Positions 24,028 through 32,938 of a stretch of DNA of 64,000 bases are shown piece by piece (the stretch's first letter is position 1; each line of letters starts with the position of its first letter). Source of the stretch: RGIG3701 sp964438515 (GTDB lineage: Bacteria; Planctomycetota; Planctomycetia; Pirellulales; Thermoguttaceae); the NCBI GenBank assembly GCA_964438515.1, contig CAYTLK010000002.1, positions 1 to 64,000 of the forward strand, given 5' to 3'. The notes under the pieces are model-generated. The model saw only the letters and a list, made by a program, of their open reading frames with translations, ran no database searches and was not told where the DNA came from. The position numbers and the translations under genes are program-made.

Positions 24028-26361
24028 TTAACGCTGCGCGAGGCGCGGATTTGGGGGACCAAAAGAAAGTCCAAACCAGCCGTCCTGAAGCGCCAGCTGA
24101 TCAATCGTGAGGTCCGAAAACCTCGGATTTTTAAGGAACATTTCCGGAAGAATGTTTTTTTCACCCGCTTTGGGAAAAATCTTACTGAAAATTCCACGGA
24201 CCGCCACCTGCTGACCCATCGGAATCCGCCCGATCAGACGAACGGGACCATCGCGGCGTACGTAAAGCGCCATTTCGCTCGCTGTGCCGGTTTCGAGGAG
24301 GTACGGAACTTCCACCTCAAAATCCTTCCACTCACGCTTTCCGACACGCAATTCTCGTACGGAAATCCGAATAAGAATCCGGTTTTCTATAATATGTACT
24401 GTAACTGCGTCATTTTGCGCAAATGTAATAATTAGTTCTTCTTCCGGTTTCGGCATATTTTCCGCCAGTTTCAGTTCTGGAAAACGCGTTTGAATGTATT
24501 CCAGGAGCGATTCGGTCGTGAAAGTCCGTCCGTCGAGACGAAATTGCTGTAAAAAGTTGTTGATCGTCGATTCGTGAATCTGAAAATTCAGCATGCTGTT
24601 TTGCGGCGGAACCGGGCGGGGTGTAAATGCACCGGGATGCTGTGAGCCTGCGAGACGCAGCCGAATGACGGCAGACTCATCCGTCGTCTTTGCGTCCACT
24701 TGATCCAGCCGCAGTTCCAAACGGGAAAGGGTTCCGAGAAGTTTTTCCTGATAAAAACGTTCCGCAACGGTCAATTTCTCGTTCACCTGCGCGTCGAGGG
24801 ACGTACAAACCTCATTTCGTATGCGATTTTCCGTCATTTGCCGCACTTCTTCCTGCTTCGACTCCGCCTGATTGCGCGCCACGCCGTTCGCGACGAACCC
24901 AAGAACCGGAATGGGGTCCAAAGGGGTGTGGAGTCCCTGAAGTTCGATACGATTTTCAACTCTTGCGACAGCTGGAAGCGTCTGAAGCCCTCTGGAAGAA
25001 AAAAGAACTTCTTTGAACGCGATGTATTGCGCGTCGGAATTGTTGTAAACGGTGACAACGTTCGGCGAATAAGTGTTCGATTTCAAGGACCCTTCCACGA
25101 GGAATCCGAGTCGGAAACGCTGCTCGTCGGGAACCATACGGACGCTGACGGCCGTGTTCGAAACGCCGCGTCCGTACACGGGACGATTGAGGACGTTTTC
25201 CTGAATCGTACGTTCTTCGGAACCGGGCTGCGGAAGGCTTGAATTCAAAAAAACGCGTGAAACATACAGACGCATGTTTGCGTTTCGATACGCAAGGTCA
25301 AGTGCGTGAAGGGCTTGCGGTAAATCCGTCCCTTGTTCCATTTCGAGACGCCGAACTTCCATCACGATTCGATTTCCGCTGACGACATCTTCTGCCGTTT
25401 CGTAATCTTCGACCGCACACATGAGGTAGTCGTCAGTCGTTCGCACCGCGCCCCAGCGCTTCAAAAGCGTTTCAAGCCGTAAAAAAGCGGACTGCGTAAG
25501 GAACTGTTTCTGCGAAATATCCACGTTTTCGGGATGAAGACGTTCCAGAATCTGCCACGCGATTTCACGTCTCTGCGAGGGCGTGAGCTGCGGAAAACGC
25601 CGCAGAACGTCAAAACGAACGTACGACTGCCACGTCGCCCGATACGGATGCGCGTCAATCAAAACTTTTACATCGTCGAGAGACGCATTCCACTCCGACT
25701 CCGCAACGACCGGAACGCCATTTCCGGCTTCTGGAGGCGTCATTCGAAGAAGTGCGTCGCAGTAATTCCACAAAATCAGGCGCCGCTGGAGCGTATAATA
25801 ACAGCGCACGAGCGCGGACGTCGCCGTTTTATCGTTTTGTCGGCTCTGAAGGTTCCGTCCTTCTGAAATTTTCGTCATTAATTGCAGTAAAATCTCCTGC
25901 CGACGTGCTGAAATCTCGGAATTCTGAAAATCCCATTGCGAAAGCGGCGTGTGTTTCACCTCATGATGCGTGATTGCTCGAATGATTTTTCCGTTTCCAA
26001 TTCGCCGCTCGCGCGTGTCCTCCGACTCGGCGGCGGGGAAATTCATAGAAAGTTCCTCAACGAGTGTCTTTACACTCTCACACCACGGTTTCAGTTCCAC
26101 TCCCTGCCGAATTTCGGCCGTTTCTTCCAATTCGTGCAGCAGCAAAACCGGTTCGTGCCATCGAATCAGATTCCACGTTTGTTCGAGCGCCATCCGTTCA
26201 GGCGTCTTTGTGGAATTTTGTACGATTTTTTCACGCAACGGAAAGACTTTCGGAGGCTCTGCATTTACACAGAGTGCCGTCTGAAACAGGACGCCAAAAA
26301 ACGTCAGCGCCGCTATTTGAAGCGAAAATCTTCGATTGCAGGAACCACCACGTAAAAACAT
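24028..26361 (-). CDS. Large exported protein of unknown function
   Basis: 777 residues with a signal peptide (basic start, then FSLQIAALTFFGVLFQTALCVNA). The mature part is mostly helical and charged in the first two thirds; the region around residues 380-560 is more beta-rich (MRLYVSRVFLNSSL.. onward). The last ~120 residues contain LIITFAQNDAVTVHI and GIFSKIFPKAGE. No catalytic motif or known domain is recognised. It runs toward amt and follows the M16 peptidase on the same strand after 149 bases. The start is the ATG at the head of the signal peptide. It is probably a planctomycete-specific envelope protein; this is inference. Confidence 0.72.
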   Translation of the reverse strand: MFLRGGSCNRRFSLQIAALTFFGVLFQTALCVNAEPPKVFPLREKIVQNSTKTPERMALEQTWNLIRWHEPVLLLHELEETAEIRQGVELKPWCESVKTLVEELSMNFPAAESEDTRERRIGNGKIIRAITHHEVKHTPLSQWDFQNSEISARRQEILLQLMTKISEGRNLQSRQNDKTATSALVRCYYTLQRRLILWNYCDALLRMTPPEAGNGVPVVAESEWNASLDDVKVLIDAHPYRATWQSYVRFDVLRRFPQLTPSQRREIAWQILERLHPENVDISQKQFLTQSAFLRLETLLKRWGAVRTTDDYLMCAVEDYETAEDVVSGNRIVMEVRRLEMEQGTDLPQALHALDLAYRNANMRLYVSRVFLNSSLPQPGSEERTIQENVLNRPVYGRGVSNTAVSVRMVPDEQRFRLGFLVEGSLKSNTYSPNVVTVYNNSDAQYIAFKEVLFSSRGLQTLPAVARVENRIELQGLHTPLDPIPVLGFVANGVARNQAESKQEEVRQMTENRIRNEVCTSLDAQVNEKLTVAERFYQEKLLGTLSRLELRLDQVDAKTTDESAVIRLRLAGSQHPGAFTPRPVPPQNSMLNFQIHESTINNFLQQFRLDGRTFTTESLLEYIQTRFPELKLAENMPKPEEELIITFAQNDAVTVHIIENRILIRISVRELRVGKREWKDFEVEVPYLLETGTASEMALYVRRDGPVRLIGRIPMGQQVAVRGIFSKIFPKAGEKNILPEMFLKNPRFSDLTIDQLALQDGWFGLSFGPPNPRLAQR

Positions 26362-26510
26362 TGGGAACTTCTTTTAAAATTTAAAAACAGTTTCATTTTT
26401 ATAACTTTCTACATTATCGGCAAGAAACGCCTCGTACAAAAGTGAATTTTCTGCAAAAAAAGAAAAATCAATATAATTAGAATAATCGTTCGTTTTTTAG
26501 AATGGTCGTT

Positions 26511-27830
26511 TCAGGGACCGACGCTGTACGTGAGGGAGTTTGTGAGCGGAAATTGCCGCAAATAATCGTAAATTTCATCAAGCGTAATCGAACGCAGAAG
26601 TTCCACCTCTTCGGTCGTCGAACGATATTCGCGGTCCAAAATCCAGTCGGTTCCCACACTGAACACCCGATTTCCGGCTTTTTCATCTTCCAGAATCAGC
26701 CCGGTCGCAAGACGGTTTTTTGCAAGATTCAGTTCCTGTTCGTTAATTGTGCCGTTTTCAGCACTTCGCAGGAGCGTTTGAAGTCGTGCCCAGTTTTTTG
26801 CGGCGTCCTCCGGCTCGCAGCAGAGGCGGGTTTCGAAAAGTCCGACGTCGCTGTACTCGCAGAAATTCAGCAGCGCGTATTCTGCCAGACCGGAATCAAT
26901 GAACGTCCAGTACATCCGACTGCCGGAATCGTCGCCCAAAACGGACGCCAGAAGCCGTCCCGCCAGCCGTTCGCGAAATTGAAAAACGGAAGCGGCGCTG
27001 CACGACAAAAGGTACTGCTGGCTCGCCTGCGTCTGTCGGAAGGTCTCAAAACCCAAAACGGGGGAAAATACAGTCGTTATTTGCGGGACGCAAGACGTTT
27101 TATTTGTTTTATTTTCTGTATCTATCGCGTCTTTCGCGTCTTCTGTACTTTTCGCTCCTTTTGTATTTTCTGCACATTTCGCATCTTTCGCACATTCTGC
27201 ATCTTCCCACATTCCGCAATAGATTTCAGCCAGTCGGGTGAGTTCGTGAAAATCGACGCATCCGCAGGCGCAAAGTGCGATGTTTTTCGGCGAGTAACGC
27301 TTCTGAAAATAGGTTTTCAATTGGGCGGCAGTGAGTTTTTTGACGCTTTTTGAGGTTCCGAGGACCGGATTTCCGAGAGGATGACCGTTAAAAAAGGACT
27401 GACGAATCCGCTCGTCCATATTAAAAGGCGGTTCATTTTCGTACATTCCGATTTCTTCGAGAATCACCTTTTTTTCGGACTGAAAATCTTTCACACGGAT
27501 TTTTGGACGTAAAATGTCGGTGTAAATTTCGATGCAGCGTTCGAGATATTCCGGCAAAAGTGACGCGAAAAAAACGGTCGTTTCTTCCGTCGTCCATGCG
27601 TTGAAAGAGATTCCCAGCGCGTCAAATTCCCGATTTACGTCCTGCGCGCTTCGAGTTTTGCTCCCTTTGAAAATCATATGTTCCAGAAAGTGGCTGACTC
27701 CTGAAACCGTCGCCGTTTCGTTTCGCGCGCCGCAGCGGACGAAAAATCCCAGCGAGATGGAACGAGCGCCAGGAAGCGTCTCCGCGACGACTTCCAAGCC
27801 GTTTGAAAGTTGATGATGAAAAAAGTTCAT
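26511..27830 (-). CDS. M16 family zinc metallopeptidase
   Basis: A processing-peptidase-like protease with the inverted zinc motif HFLEH (residues 47-51) and the distal Glu in LEEIGMYEN about 75 residues later, so the active half is intact. A second inactive-like M16 domain follows, for a total of 439 residues, as usual for the single-chain bacterial form. Between the two halves (near residues 210-245) sits an unusual hydrophilic insert of Lys-Asp-Ala-Glu-type repeats (CAKDAKCAENTKGAKSTED), with matching short DNA repeats at about 27115-27205. There is no obvious signal peptide, so a cytoplasmic location is likely. Confidence 0.9.
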   Translation of the reverse strand: MNFFHHQLSNGLEVVAETLPGARSISLGFFVRCGARNETATVSGVSHFLEHMIFKGSKTRSAQDVNREFDALGISFNAWTTEETTVFFASLLPEYLERCIEIYTDILRPKIRVKDFQSEKKVILEEIGMYENEPPFNMDERIRQSFFNGHPLGNPVLGTSKSVKKLTAAQLKTYFQKRYSPKNIALCACGCVDFHELTRLAEIYCGMWEDAECAKDAKCAENTKGAKSTEDAKDAIDTENKTNKTSCVPQITTVFSPVLGFETFRQTQASQQYLLSCSAASVFQFRERLAGRLLASVLGDDSGSRMYWTFIDSGLAEYALLNFCEYSDVGLFETRLCCEPEDAAKNWARLQTLLRSAENGTINEQELNLAKNRLATGLILEDEKAGNRVFSVGTDWILDREYRSTTEEVELLRSITLDEIYDYLRQFPLTNSLTYSVGP

Positions 27831-28026
27831 AAATCAATTCAGGATGAAACTGGACGCTATTTTAAAAGGAGGTATCGGGTATAAATCGGGACGTTTTTCT
27901 TGTTTCACCCAAGGAACAACCTCTGGGATTCGTGCGGTTCAGAACGAGGAATGAATAGAGTGCGTTTATCCGTGGATGAATACAGATTTTTGGGAAAGTA
28001 GCGGGGAGTTTGGGCGTGAAGGAGGC

Positions 28027-28126
28027 NNNNNNNNNNNNNNNNNNNNNNNNNNNNNNNNNNNNNNNNNNNNNNNNNNNNNNNNNNNNNNNNNNNNNNNNNN
28101 NNNNNNNNNNNNNNNNNNNNNNNNNN
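28027..28126. other. Assembly gap of 100 N downstream of lpxA
   Basis: It separates the M16 gene from the coupled gene fragment after lpxA. The 27831-28026 side contains GTTTATCCGTGGATGAATAC (27963-27982) and shows no convincing coding frame. Confidence 0.95.
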
Positions 28127-28192
28127 GAATTCCGAAATAGGTTTCTTCCGCTGCTCTCTGGGCGCACCAAAGAGCAGCACAGCCGCCCGCAT
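28127..28192 (-). CDS. 5' fragment of a gene coupled to lpxA (cut by gap)
   Basis: An ATG overlaps the lpxA stop codon (TGATG) and opens a 22-codon frame, MRAAVLLFGAPREQRKK.., that runs into the N gap. Such overlap is typical of translational coupling. The product cannot be named from 22 residues; a lipid A pathway or other envelope gene would fit the context. No matching 3' part is recognised on the far side of the gap. Confidence 0.35.
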
Positions 28193-29130
28193 CAACCAAT
28201 CGCGCGGATTGCCGAAACTTCTTCCGCCGACACGTTTTGCACTGAATCCTCGGAAACTGCCGCGACCCCTTCCGGCTCCGCAGTTTTTTCAGCTTCTTCA
28301 ACACGTACAAGTTTCAAAGCTTTGCTGGACGCCCGACGTTCAGAGATGAAACCGCGCTGACTTTCCGCGACAAAATCCGCATAAGTCGAAGCCAGACCTT
28401 CCGGAAAACGCGCACGCAGGAGAGATTCATTTTCCTGTTTCGTACGTTTTTCTTCGTACAACAGACGATACGCTTCGCGAATCTGCTTGATTTCGGCATT
28501 CGAAATTCCGGCGCGGCGCAAGCCGATGAGATTGACGCCCACAACGAGTGAAGAACCGCCGTCCACGTTCACAAATGGCGGTACATCCTGCACGATGTGA
28601 GAATTTCCCCCCACCATGGCGAACATTCCGATGTGACAGAACTGATGAATCGCCACGCCGCCTGAAATGTTGGCGCGGTCTCCGATGTGCACGAACCCGC
28701 CCAGCATCGCGTTGTTTGTAATAATAATGTGACTCCCCAACACACAGTCGTGCGCTACGTGCGCATTCACCATGAGAAAATTATTATCGCCGATCAGGGT
28801 GTAATTTTCCGGATACATGGCGCAATGAACCGTACAATTTTCACGGAACGTATTTCCGTTTCCGATCAAAACGCCGCCGTACTCGCCGTGGGAACAAAGA
28901 TGCTGGGGTTTTCCTCCCAAAACGGCACCTTCGTGAATGAGGTTTTTTTCTCCGAGCGTGACGCCTTTTTTAATCGATACGCGGGGCATCAAAACGCAGC
29001 CAGCTCCGATGGTGACACCAGATTCGACGATGCAAAACGGTCCGATTTCTACATCCGATGCAATTTTTGCATCCTCACTGACTATCGCTGTTGGGTGTGT
29101 TTTCACTGGAACTTCCTTTGTGACAGACAT
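28192..29130 (-). CDS. lpxA: Acyl-ACP--UDP-N-acetylglucosamine O-acyltransferase
   Basis: The first enzyme of lipid A synthesis, transferring a 3-hydroxyacyl chain from ACP to UDP-GlcNAc. The N-terminal ~190 residues are left-handed beta-helix hexapeptide repeats. The signature LMVNAHVAHDCVLG includes the catalytic His127 (E. coli His125). GGKPQHL and the C-terminal helical part (VGVNLIGLRRAGI) are also conserved. It has 312 residues against ~262 in E. coli, the excess being an Ala/Glu/Ser-rich tail of about 45 residues. lpxC and fabZ, often neighbours, are not here. It shows that the organism can make lipid-A-like LPS. Confidence 0.94.
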   Translation of the reverse strand: MSVTKEVPVKTHPTAIVSEDAKIASDVEIGPFCIVESGVTIGAGCVLMPRVSIKKGVTLGEKNLIHEGAVLGGKPQHLCSHGEYGGVLIGNGNTFRENCTVHCAMYPENYTLIGDNNFLMVNAHVAHDCVLGSHIIITNNAMLGGFVHIGDRANISGGVAIHQFCHIGMFAMVGGNSHIVQDVPPFVNVDGGSSLVVGVNLIGLRRAGISNAEIKQIREAYRLLYEEKRTKQENESLLRARFPEGLASTYADFVAESQRGFISERRASSKALKLVRVEEAEKTAEPEGVAAVSEDSVQNVSAEEVSAIRAIG

Positions 29131-29572
29131 TTTGTCGTCCGTTGGACACTATTTCACTTTTTCGGGATATTTTGACCCTTCGCCGCCGCAGCCGACTCTG
29201 ATCAAGCTGGAATCCCACACATTTCCCGGCCTTATTCTATTGTAAAAGACAAACCCAAGGAATTTTATGGAAATCCTATTCCATTTCTTCTTAATATAAC
29301 TCTTTTTTTATATTTTGACAATGCAAAATAAGTCAAAAACTCAAAATCTTTTCAAAAAAATCAAAAAAACTTGCAAAAAGTCCGATTATGTAAAATAGGC
29401 AGAATAAACAAAACAATCTGTTTCTTCTTCCATTTTACTATTTTGCATTATTTTGAATATTTTACAAGCCCCCCTCCCGTCACTTTATCAAAAACTATCA
29501 ATATTTGAAACTGGATTTGACGTTTTTGGGGATAATTTTGGATTTTTTTGCTAAAAATCGCCCTCCGCCCCG
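29131..29572. other. AT-rich spacer between divergent lpxA and the TPR operon
   Basis: No gene was found. TTACAAGCCCCCC at 29462-29474 repeats the 13-mer at 11009-11021. Several AAAATAxxxAAAA tracts lie at 29310-29460. The lpxA promoter should be in this interval but is not resolved. Confidence 0.5.
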
Positions 29573-29600
29573 TTATCATCTGCAACTTTCATGGTATAAT
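29573..29600 (+). promoter_or_regulatory. Putative promoter of the TPR / zinc-ribbon / cca operon
   Basis: TTATCA, a 16-base spacer and TATAAT, about 163 bases before the first start codon, leaving a moderately long leader. Confidence 0.45.
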
Positions 29601-29763
29601 AAAGAATAGAATTGAACGAAATTTTATTTTTCAGTTCCATAAAATTTTCTCACGGCTCATTAATATTAATGAGACATTATATTAATGATTGCTCGTCCCA
29701 CAGATTTTCGAGGAAACCGGAGGCGGAATTTCTCGTTAAAACCATCAAACAAGGATTTTTTTC

Positions 29764-30183
29764 ATGACCGATTTGACAAAAGAAACCCGTTACGACGAAG
29801 CAATCGCGTTTCGAGAAAAAGGAGACGTGATTCTGGCGGTTGAAAAGCTGGAATCTCTTTGCGCAGATTTCCCAGATTACGCACTTCCTCACGCCGCGCT
29901 CAGCATGATTTACAGTCGGCTCGACAAATTTGAGGATTCGTTGAATCATGCGGAACTCGTGTGCGAGCTGGAACCCGAAGATCCGTTCAGTTTCGTCGCG
30001 ATGAGTGCGCTCGCCATCAAGTGCGGGAATCACGAGATTGCAGAAGAAGCTCTCCAAAAAGCCCAGCTTGCGCAAATGCGCTATTTTCACAAGCAGGAAC
30101 TGGCTCGAAAAGAGGCGGAAGAGGCGGCGGAAGCGGAAGCGACTCAAAAAAATGTCGAAAATCATCAGGAAAATGAAAACTAA
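29764..30183 (+). CDS. Small TPR-repeat protein
   Basis: 139 residues with about two to three tetratricopeptide-like helix pairs (YDEAIAFREKGDVILAVEKLE.., ALPHAALSMIYSRLDKFEDSLNHAE.., PFSFVAMSALAIKCGNHEIAEEAL). A charged Glu/Ala/Lys coiled tail follows. There is no signal peptide, so a cytoplasmic protein-protein adaptor is likely. The start ATG follows AAGGA. The zinc-ribbon gene starts 29 bases later and cca after that, so the three form an operon. Confidence 0.78.
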   Translation: MTDLTKETRYDEAIAFREKGDVILAVEKLESLCADFPDYALPHAALSMIYSRLDKFEDSLNHAELVCELEPEDPFSFVAMSALAIKCGNHEIAEEALQKAQLAQMRYFHKQELARKEAEEAAEAEATQKNVENHQENEN

Positions 30184-30212
30184 TCAGAAATTCAACCTGA
30201 AAAAGGGGAATC

Positions 30213-31079
30213 ATGAGTGAACTTATTGCGGTCCGATGTCACGTTTGCCGTGTCGGAATGAAAATCAAGGCGGAATATGGCGGGAAACTCCGAAAATGTC
30301 CCAAATGCGGTTCGATTTTTGTCGTTCCGACGCAGGACGGGGACACGATTGCGCCGTCGCCCGAAGTGATGAAGGAGCTGGAACGTCAGGCGGAAGCCCT
30401 GAAGAAAAAAGACGCTCAAAATGAAGTTCAAAAAGACGCTCAAACGCAGGGAAAAACAGCACCTCAAACAGCACCTCAAACAGAGCCTCAAACAGAGCCT
30501 CAAACGCCGAAAAACACGGATGAATTCAAAATTTCCGTCGTTGAAAACGCCATCGGAAGCAACGAGTACAACTCCAAAAACAATTCTCTGCCGGAAGCGG
30601 CGGCCGTGGATGAAATTCATCCGGTTGAAAGACCCAAACGTTTGGAACCAAAATTCCGGTACGTTATTCTGAGTTCCGAACGGATGCTTGCGTACTGGCA
30701 GATGGATCGCGGGTGGCAGTGGAATGACGGCACCAAATTGGTTTCCGCGAAGCGCAACTCGGAACTGCTCCCCAAACAGGGGGATTTTCGTTTTATTGAG
30801 CTGCAAATGGGGGAGTCGAACGGAGAATTTCAAATTACAAAACTTCGAATTTTTCAGCTTGCGCGCCATTATTCCGTTACGAAAATCGCACTCGATGAAA
30901 ACGAAATTCTTACAACCATTACAGGCGTTTCCGGGTTGGATTCTCGGCAGAAGCAGGCGCTTTTGCAAGGGTTCAAAGCACACCTGATGCGTTCCGTTTG
31001 GGCCGACGCGCAGCCGATTTACGAATACCTCTTCAACGAAGATTTTCACAGCTGTGAAATTCCGCAAAACACGCATTGA
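30213..31079 (+). CDS. Zinc-ribbon protein of unknown function
   Basis: 288 residues. An N-terminal zinc ribbon has two Cys pairs, CHVC (residues 9-12) and CPKC (29-32), linked by MKIKAEYGGKLRK. A Gln/Glu/Pro/Thr-rich linker with near-repeats TAPQTAPQTEPQTEPQTP follows (DNA repeats at 30455-30505). The C-terminal domain of ~150 residues (FRYVILSSERMLAYWQMDRGWQW..) is not recognised. Zinc ribbons of this CxxC..KxRCPxC form are widespread in planctomycete proteins. It is the second gene of the TPR/cca operon. Confidence 0.75.
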   Translation: MSELIAVRCHVCRVGMKIKAEYGGKLRKCPKCGSIFVVPTQDGDTIAPSPEVMKELERQAEALKKKDAQNEVQKDAQTQGKTAPQTAPQTEPQTEPQTPKNTDEFKISVVENAIGSNEYNSKNNSLPEAAAVDEIHPVERPKRLEPKFRYVILSSERMLAYWQMDRGWQWNDGTKLVSAKRNSELLPKQGDFRFIELQMGESNGEFQITKLRIFQLARHYSVTKIALDENEILTTITGVSGLDSRQKQALLQGFKAHLMRSVWADAQPIYEYLFNEDFHSCEIPQNTH

Positions 31080-31108
31080 ATTTCGCATCAAAAACACGTA
31101 CAAAAACA

Positions 31109-31208
31109 NNNNNNNNNNNNNNNNNNNNNNNNNNNNNNNNNNNNNNNNNNNNNNNNNNNNNNNNNNNNNNNNNNNNNNNNNNNNNNNNNNNNNNNNNNNN
31201 NNNNNNNN
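31109..31208. other. Assembly gap of 100 N, probably artefactual
   Basis: The 55 bases before the gap (31054-31108) are identical to the 55 bases after it (31209-31263), as expected when two overlapping contigs are joined without merging. Removing the Ns and one copy would leave 47 bases between the zinc-ribbon stop and the cca start. Confidence 0.85.
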
Positions 31209-31281
31209 GTGAAATTCCGCAAAACACGCATTGAATTTCGCATCAAAAACACGTACAAAAACAAAACCAGGAGAAATCATC

Positions 31282-32592
31282 ATGTCTTTTCAGCCGAGTT
31301 CGAAAATTGTACGAATAAATAATTTACTGTGTGCCGCCGGCGCAACGGACGTTCTGTTTGTCGGCGGGTTCGTGCGCGACCTGATTTTAGGAATTCCTTC
31401 AAAAGACATAGATCTTGAAATCTACGGGCTGACGTATCCGCAAATACTGGACGCACTTCGGCCTGCGTTTCATCTGGGGCAGGTGGGACAGAGTTTCAGC
31501 GTCATCAAAGTCGATAATGAAATCGACCTTGCGATTCCTCGCCGGGAACGAAAAACAGGAACGGGACACAAAGCGTTTGAAGTGGAAGCCGACTCCACCC
31601 TCACGTTTCGCGAGGCGGCCGCACGTCGTGATTTCACGATTAATGCGATTGGAATGCGGCTTGACGGAACCTTTTGCGACCCTTACGACGGTGTCGGCGA
31701 CCTGAAACGCCGAATTCTTCGAGCGCCGACGGAAGCGTTCTGCGAGGACCCTCTTCGAGTGCTGCGCGGGATGCAGTTTGCTGCTCGATTCGGATTTGAA
31801 ATGGAACCGAGAACCGTCGAATTCTGCCGACGTGTGCGTCCGGAATTCCCAACGCTTTCTGCAGAAAGGCTTTACACCGAATTCGAAAAATGGGCGACCA
31901 AAGGACGATTTCCTGAAAAAGGGCTGGATGTTCTGCGTGAGACGACGTGGATCGAGTGTTTTCCGGAACTGGCGTCACTCACGGATTCGTGGGACGTCAC
32001 TCGAAGAGCGTGTGTTTCCGCAGCAAAAATCGCTCAAAATCAGAATCTTTCGCATGAAGAACATCTGATTCTCCTTCTGGCGGCGCTTCTTCAAGGAGTT
32101 GCAGACGCTCAGGACGCTCAAAATTTCCTCATTAGGATGCGCGCTCCGCTTTGGGTCTCCGATGAAGTGACGCATTTGGTGCGCTCGCGTGATTTTGCCG
32201 CTCATACGGCTCCCGACCCTTCCGTCATTCGGCATTTTGCGGTCGATCTGGCTCCGTCATCCATTCGAATGTGGAATTTTTTCGCCTCCGCCGTTTGGAA
32301 CGGACAAAATTCCTCGACGGAATCTGCGACTGGAACTGCGGCGGGACCCTCAACGGAAACTGCGGCCGAGCTGCATTTTAAAGATTGGGTCGAGTCGGCA
32401 GAAAAACTGAATGCGGCACAGCGACCTCCGGAACCACTGCTTTTTGGACGCGATTTGATTCCGTTCGGAATTCCTTCGGGGAAAAAAATGGGCGAGATTC
32501 TCCGTGCCGCTTGGAACGCACAGCTTGACGGCGTGTTTGAAACGCACGAACAGGGCGTCCGCTGGCTCGAACAAACCTATAAGAAGTCCTAA
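31282..32592 (+). CDS. cca: CCA-adding tRNA nucleotidyltransferase
   Basis: A class II nucleotidyltransferase that builds or repairs the 3' CCA of tRNAs. The N-terminal catalytic motif is GGFVRD (residues 28-33) with the metal-binding DID (42-44). The flexible-loop segment ERKTGTGHKAF, RRDFTINA and DPLRVLRGMQFAARFGF follow in the usual order and resemble E. coli Cca. No HD phosphohydrolase motif is evident in the C-terminal part. It has 436 residues. The start ATG is preceded by AGGAG; a longer in-frame start at 31231 lies in the duplicated gap flank. The tRNA-Ala gene in this window lacks CCA, consistent with need. Its last codons lie inside a repeat terminus. Confidence 0.92.
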   Translation: MSFQPSSKIVRINNLLCAAGATDVLFVGGFVRDLILGIPSKDIDLEIYGLTYPQILDALRPAFHLGQVGQSFSVIKVDNEIDLAIPRRERKTGTGHKAFEVEADSTLTFREAAARRDFTINAIGMRLDGTFCDPYDGVGDLKRRILRAPTEAFCEDPLRVLRGMQFAARFGFEMEPRTVEFCRRVRPEFPTLSAERLYTEFEKWATKGRFPEKGLDVLRETTWIECFPELASLTDSWDVTRRACVSAAKIAQNQNLSHEEHLILLLAALLQGVADAQDAQNFLIRMRAPLWVSDEVTHLVRSRDFAAHTAPDPSVIRHFAVDLAPSSIRMWNFFASAVWNGQNSSTESATGTAAGPSTETAAELHFKDWVESAEKLNAAQRPPEPLLFGRDLIPFGIPSGKKMGEILRAAWNAQLDGVFETHEQGVRWLEQTYKKS

Positions 32593-32846
32593 AAACTAAA
32601 TATCAAGAGTTTTTGAAAGGAGAGTCTGAGAGGGAAACAACATTCAAAATGTTTTTTCCCCACGACCGAGAGCGACAGTACGGGAGCGTTTTGTTTCCTC
32701 CCGTTAGGGTGGAAACACCGCCGCGTACGAAAAACTCATTGAATTACAATGTTCATTGTACGATTTTTGCACAGTAGGAATTTTGTGTAAAACGATATTG
32801 TACAGAAATTCTGTCGCGGTCGTTCCGGGTCAAAAACTTCTTTGTA
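32578..32846 (-). repeat. MITE-like repeat, copy B (inverted)
   Basis: The reverse complement of this segment aligns along its length with the copy at 37097-37350. The shared core runs CGGTGTTTCCA..CGGGAGGAAACA, CTCCCGTACTGTCGCTCTCGG and the AAAACATTTTGAATGTTG palindrome. Its outer ends are TATAAGAAGTCCTAAAAAC (15 of 19 matches to the terminal repeat) and a weaker AACTTCTTT end. The first end covers the final codons and stop of cca. The rest of 32847-32938 shows nothing else. Confidence 0.75.
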
Positions 32847-32938
32847 TTTAGAGAAACGCCGATTCCATCCAGAATTTCAACTTTTCAATTTTGGATGTTT
32901 CCGCGTTTCCTTCGTTTCCGGGGCGTTCCGTTTTCGGC

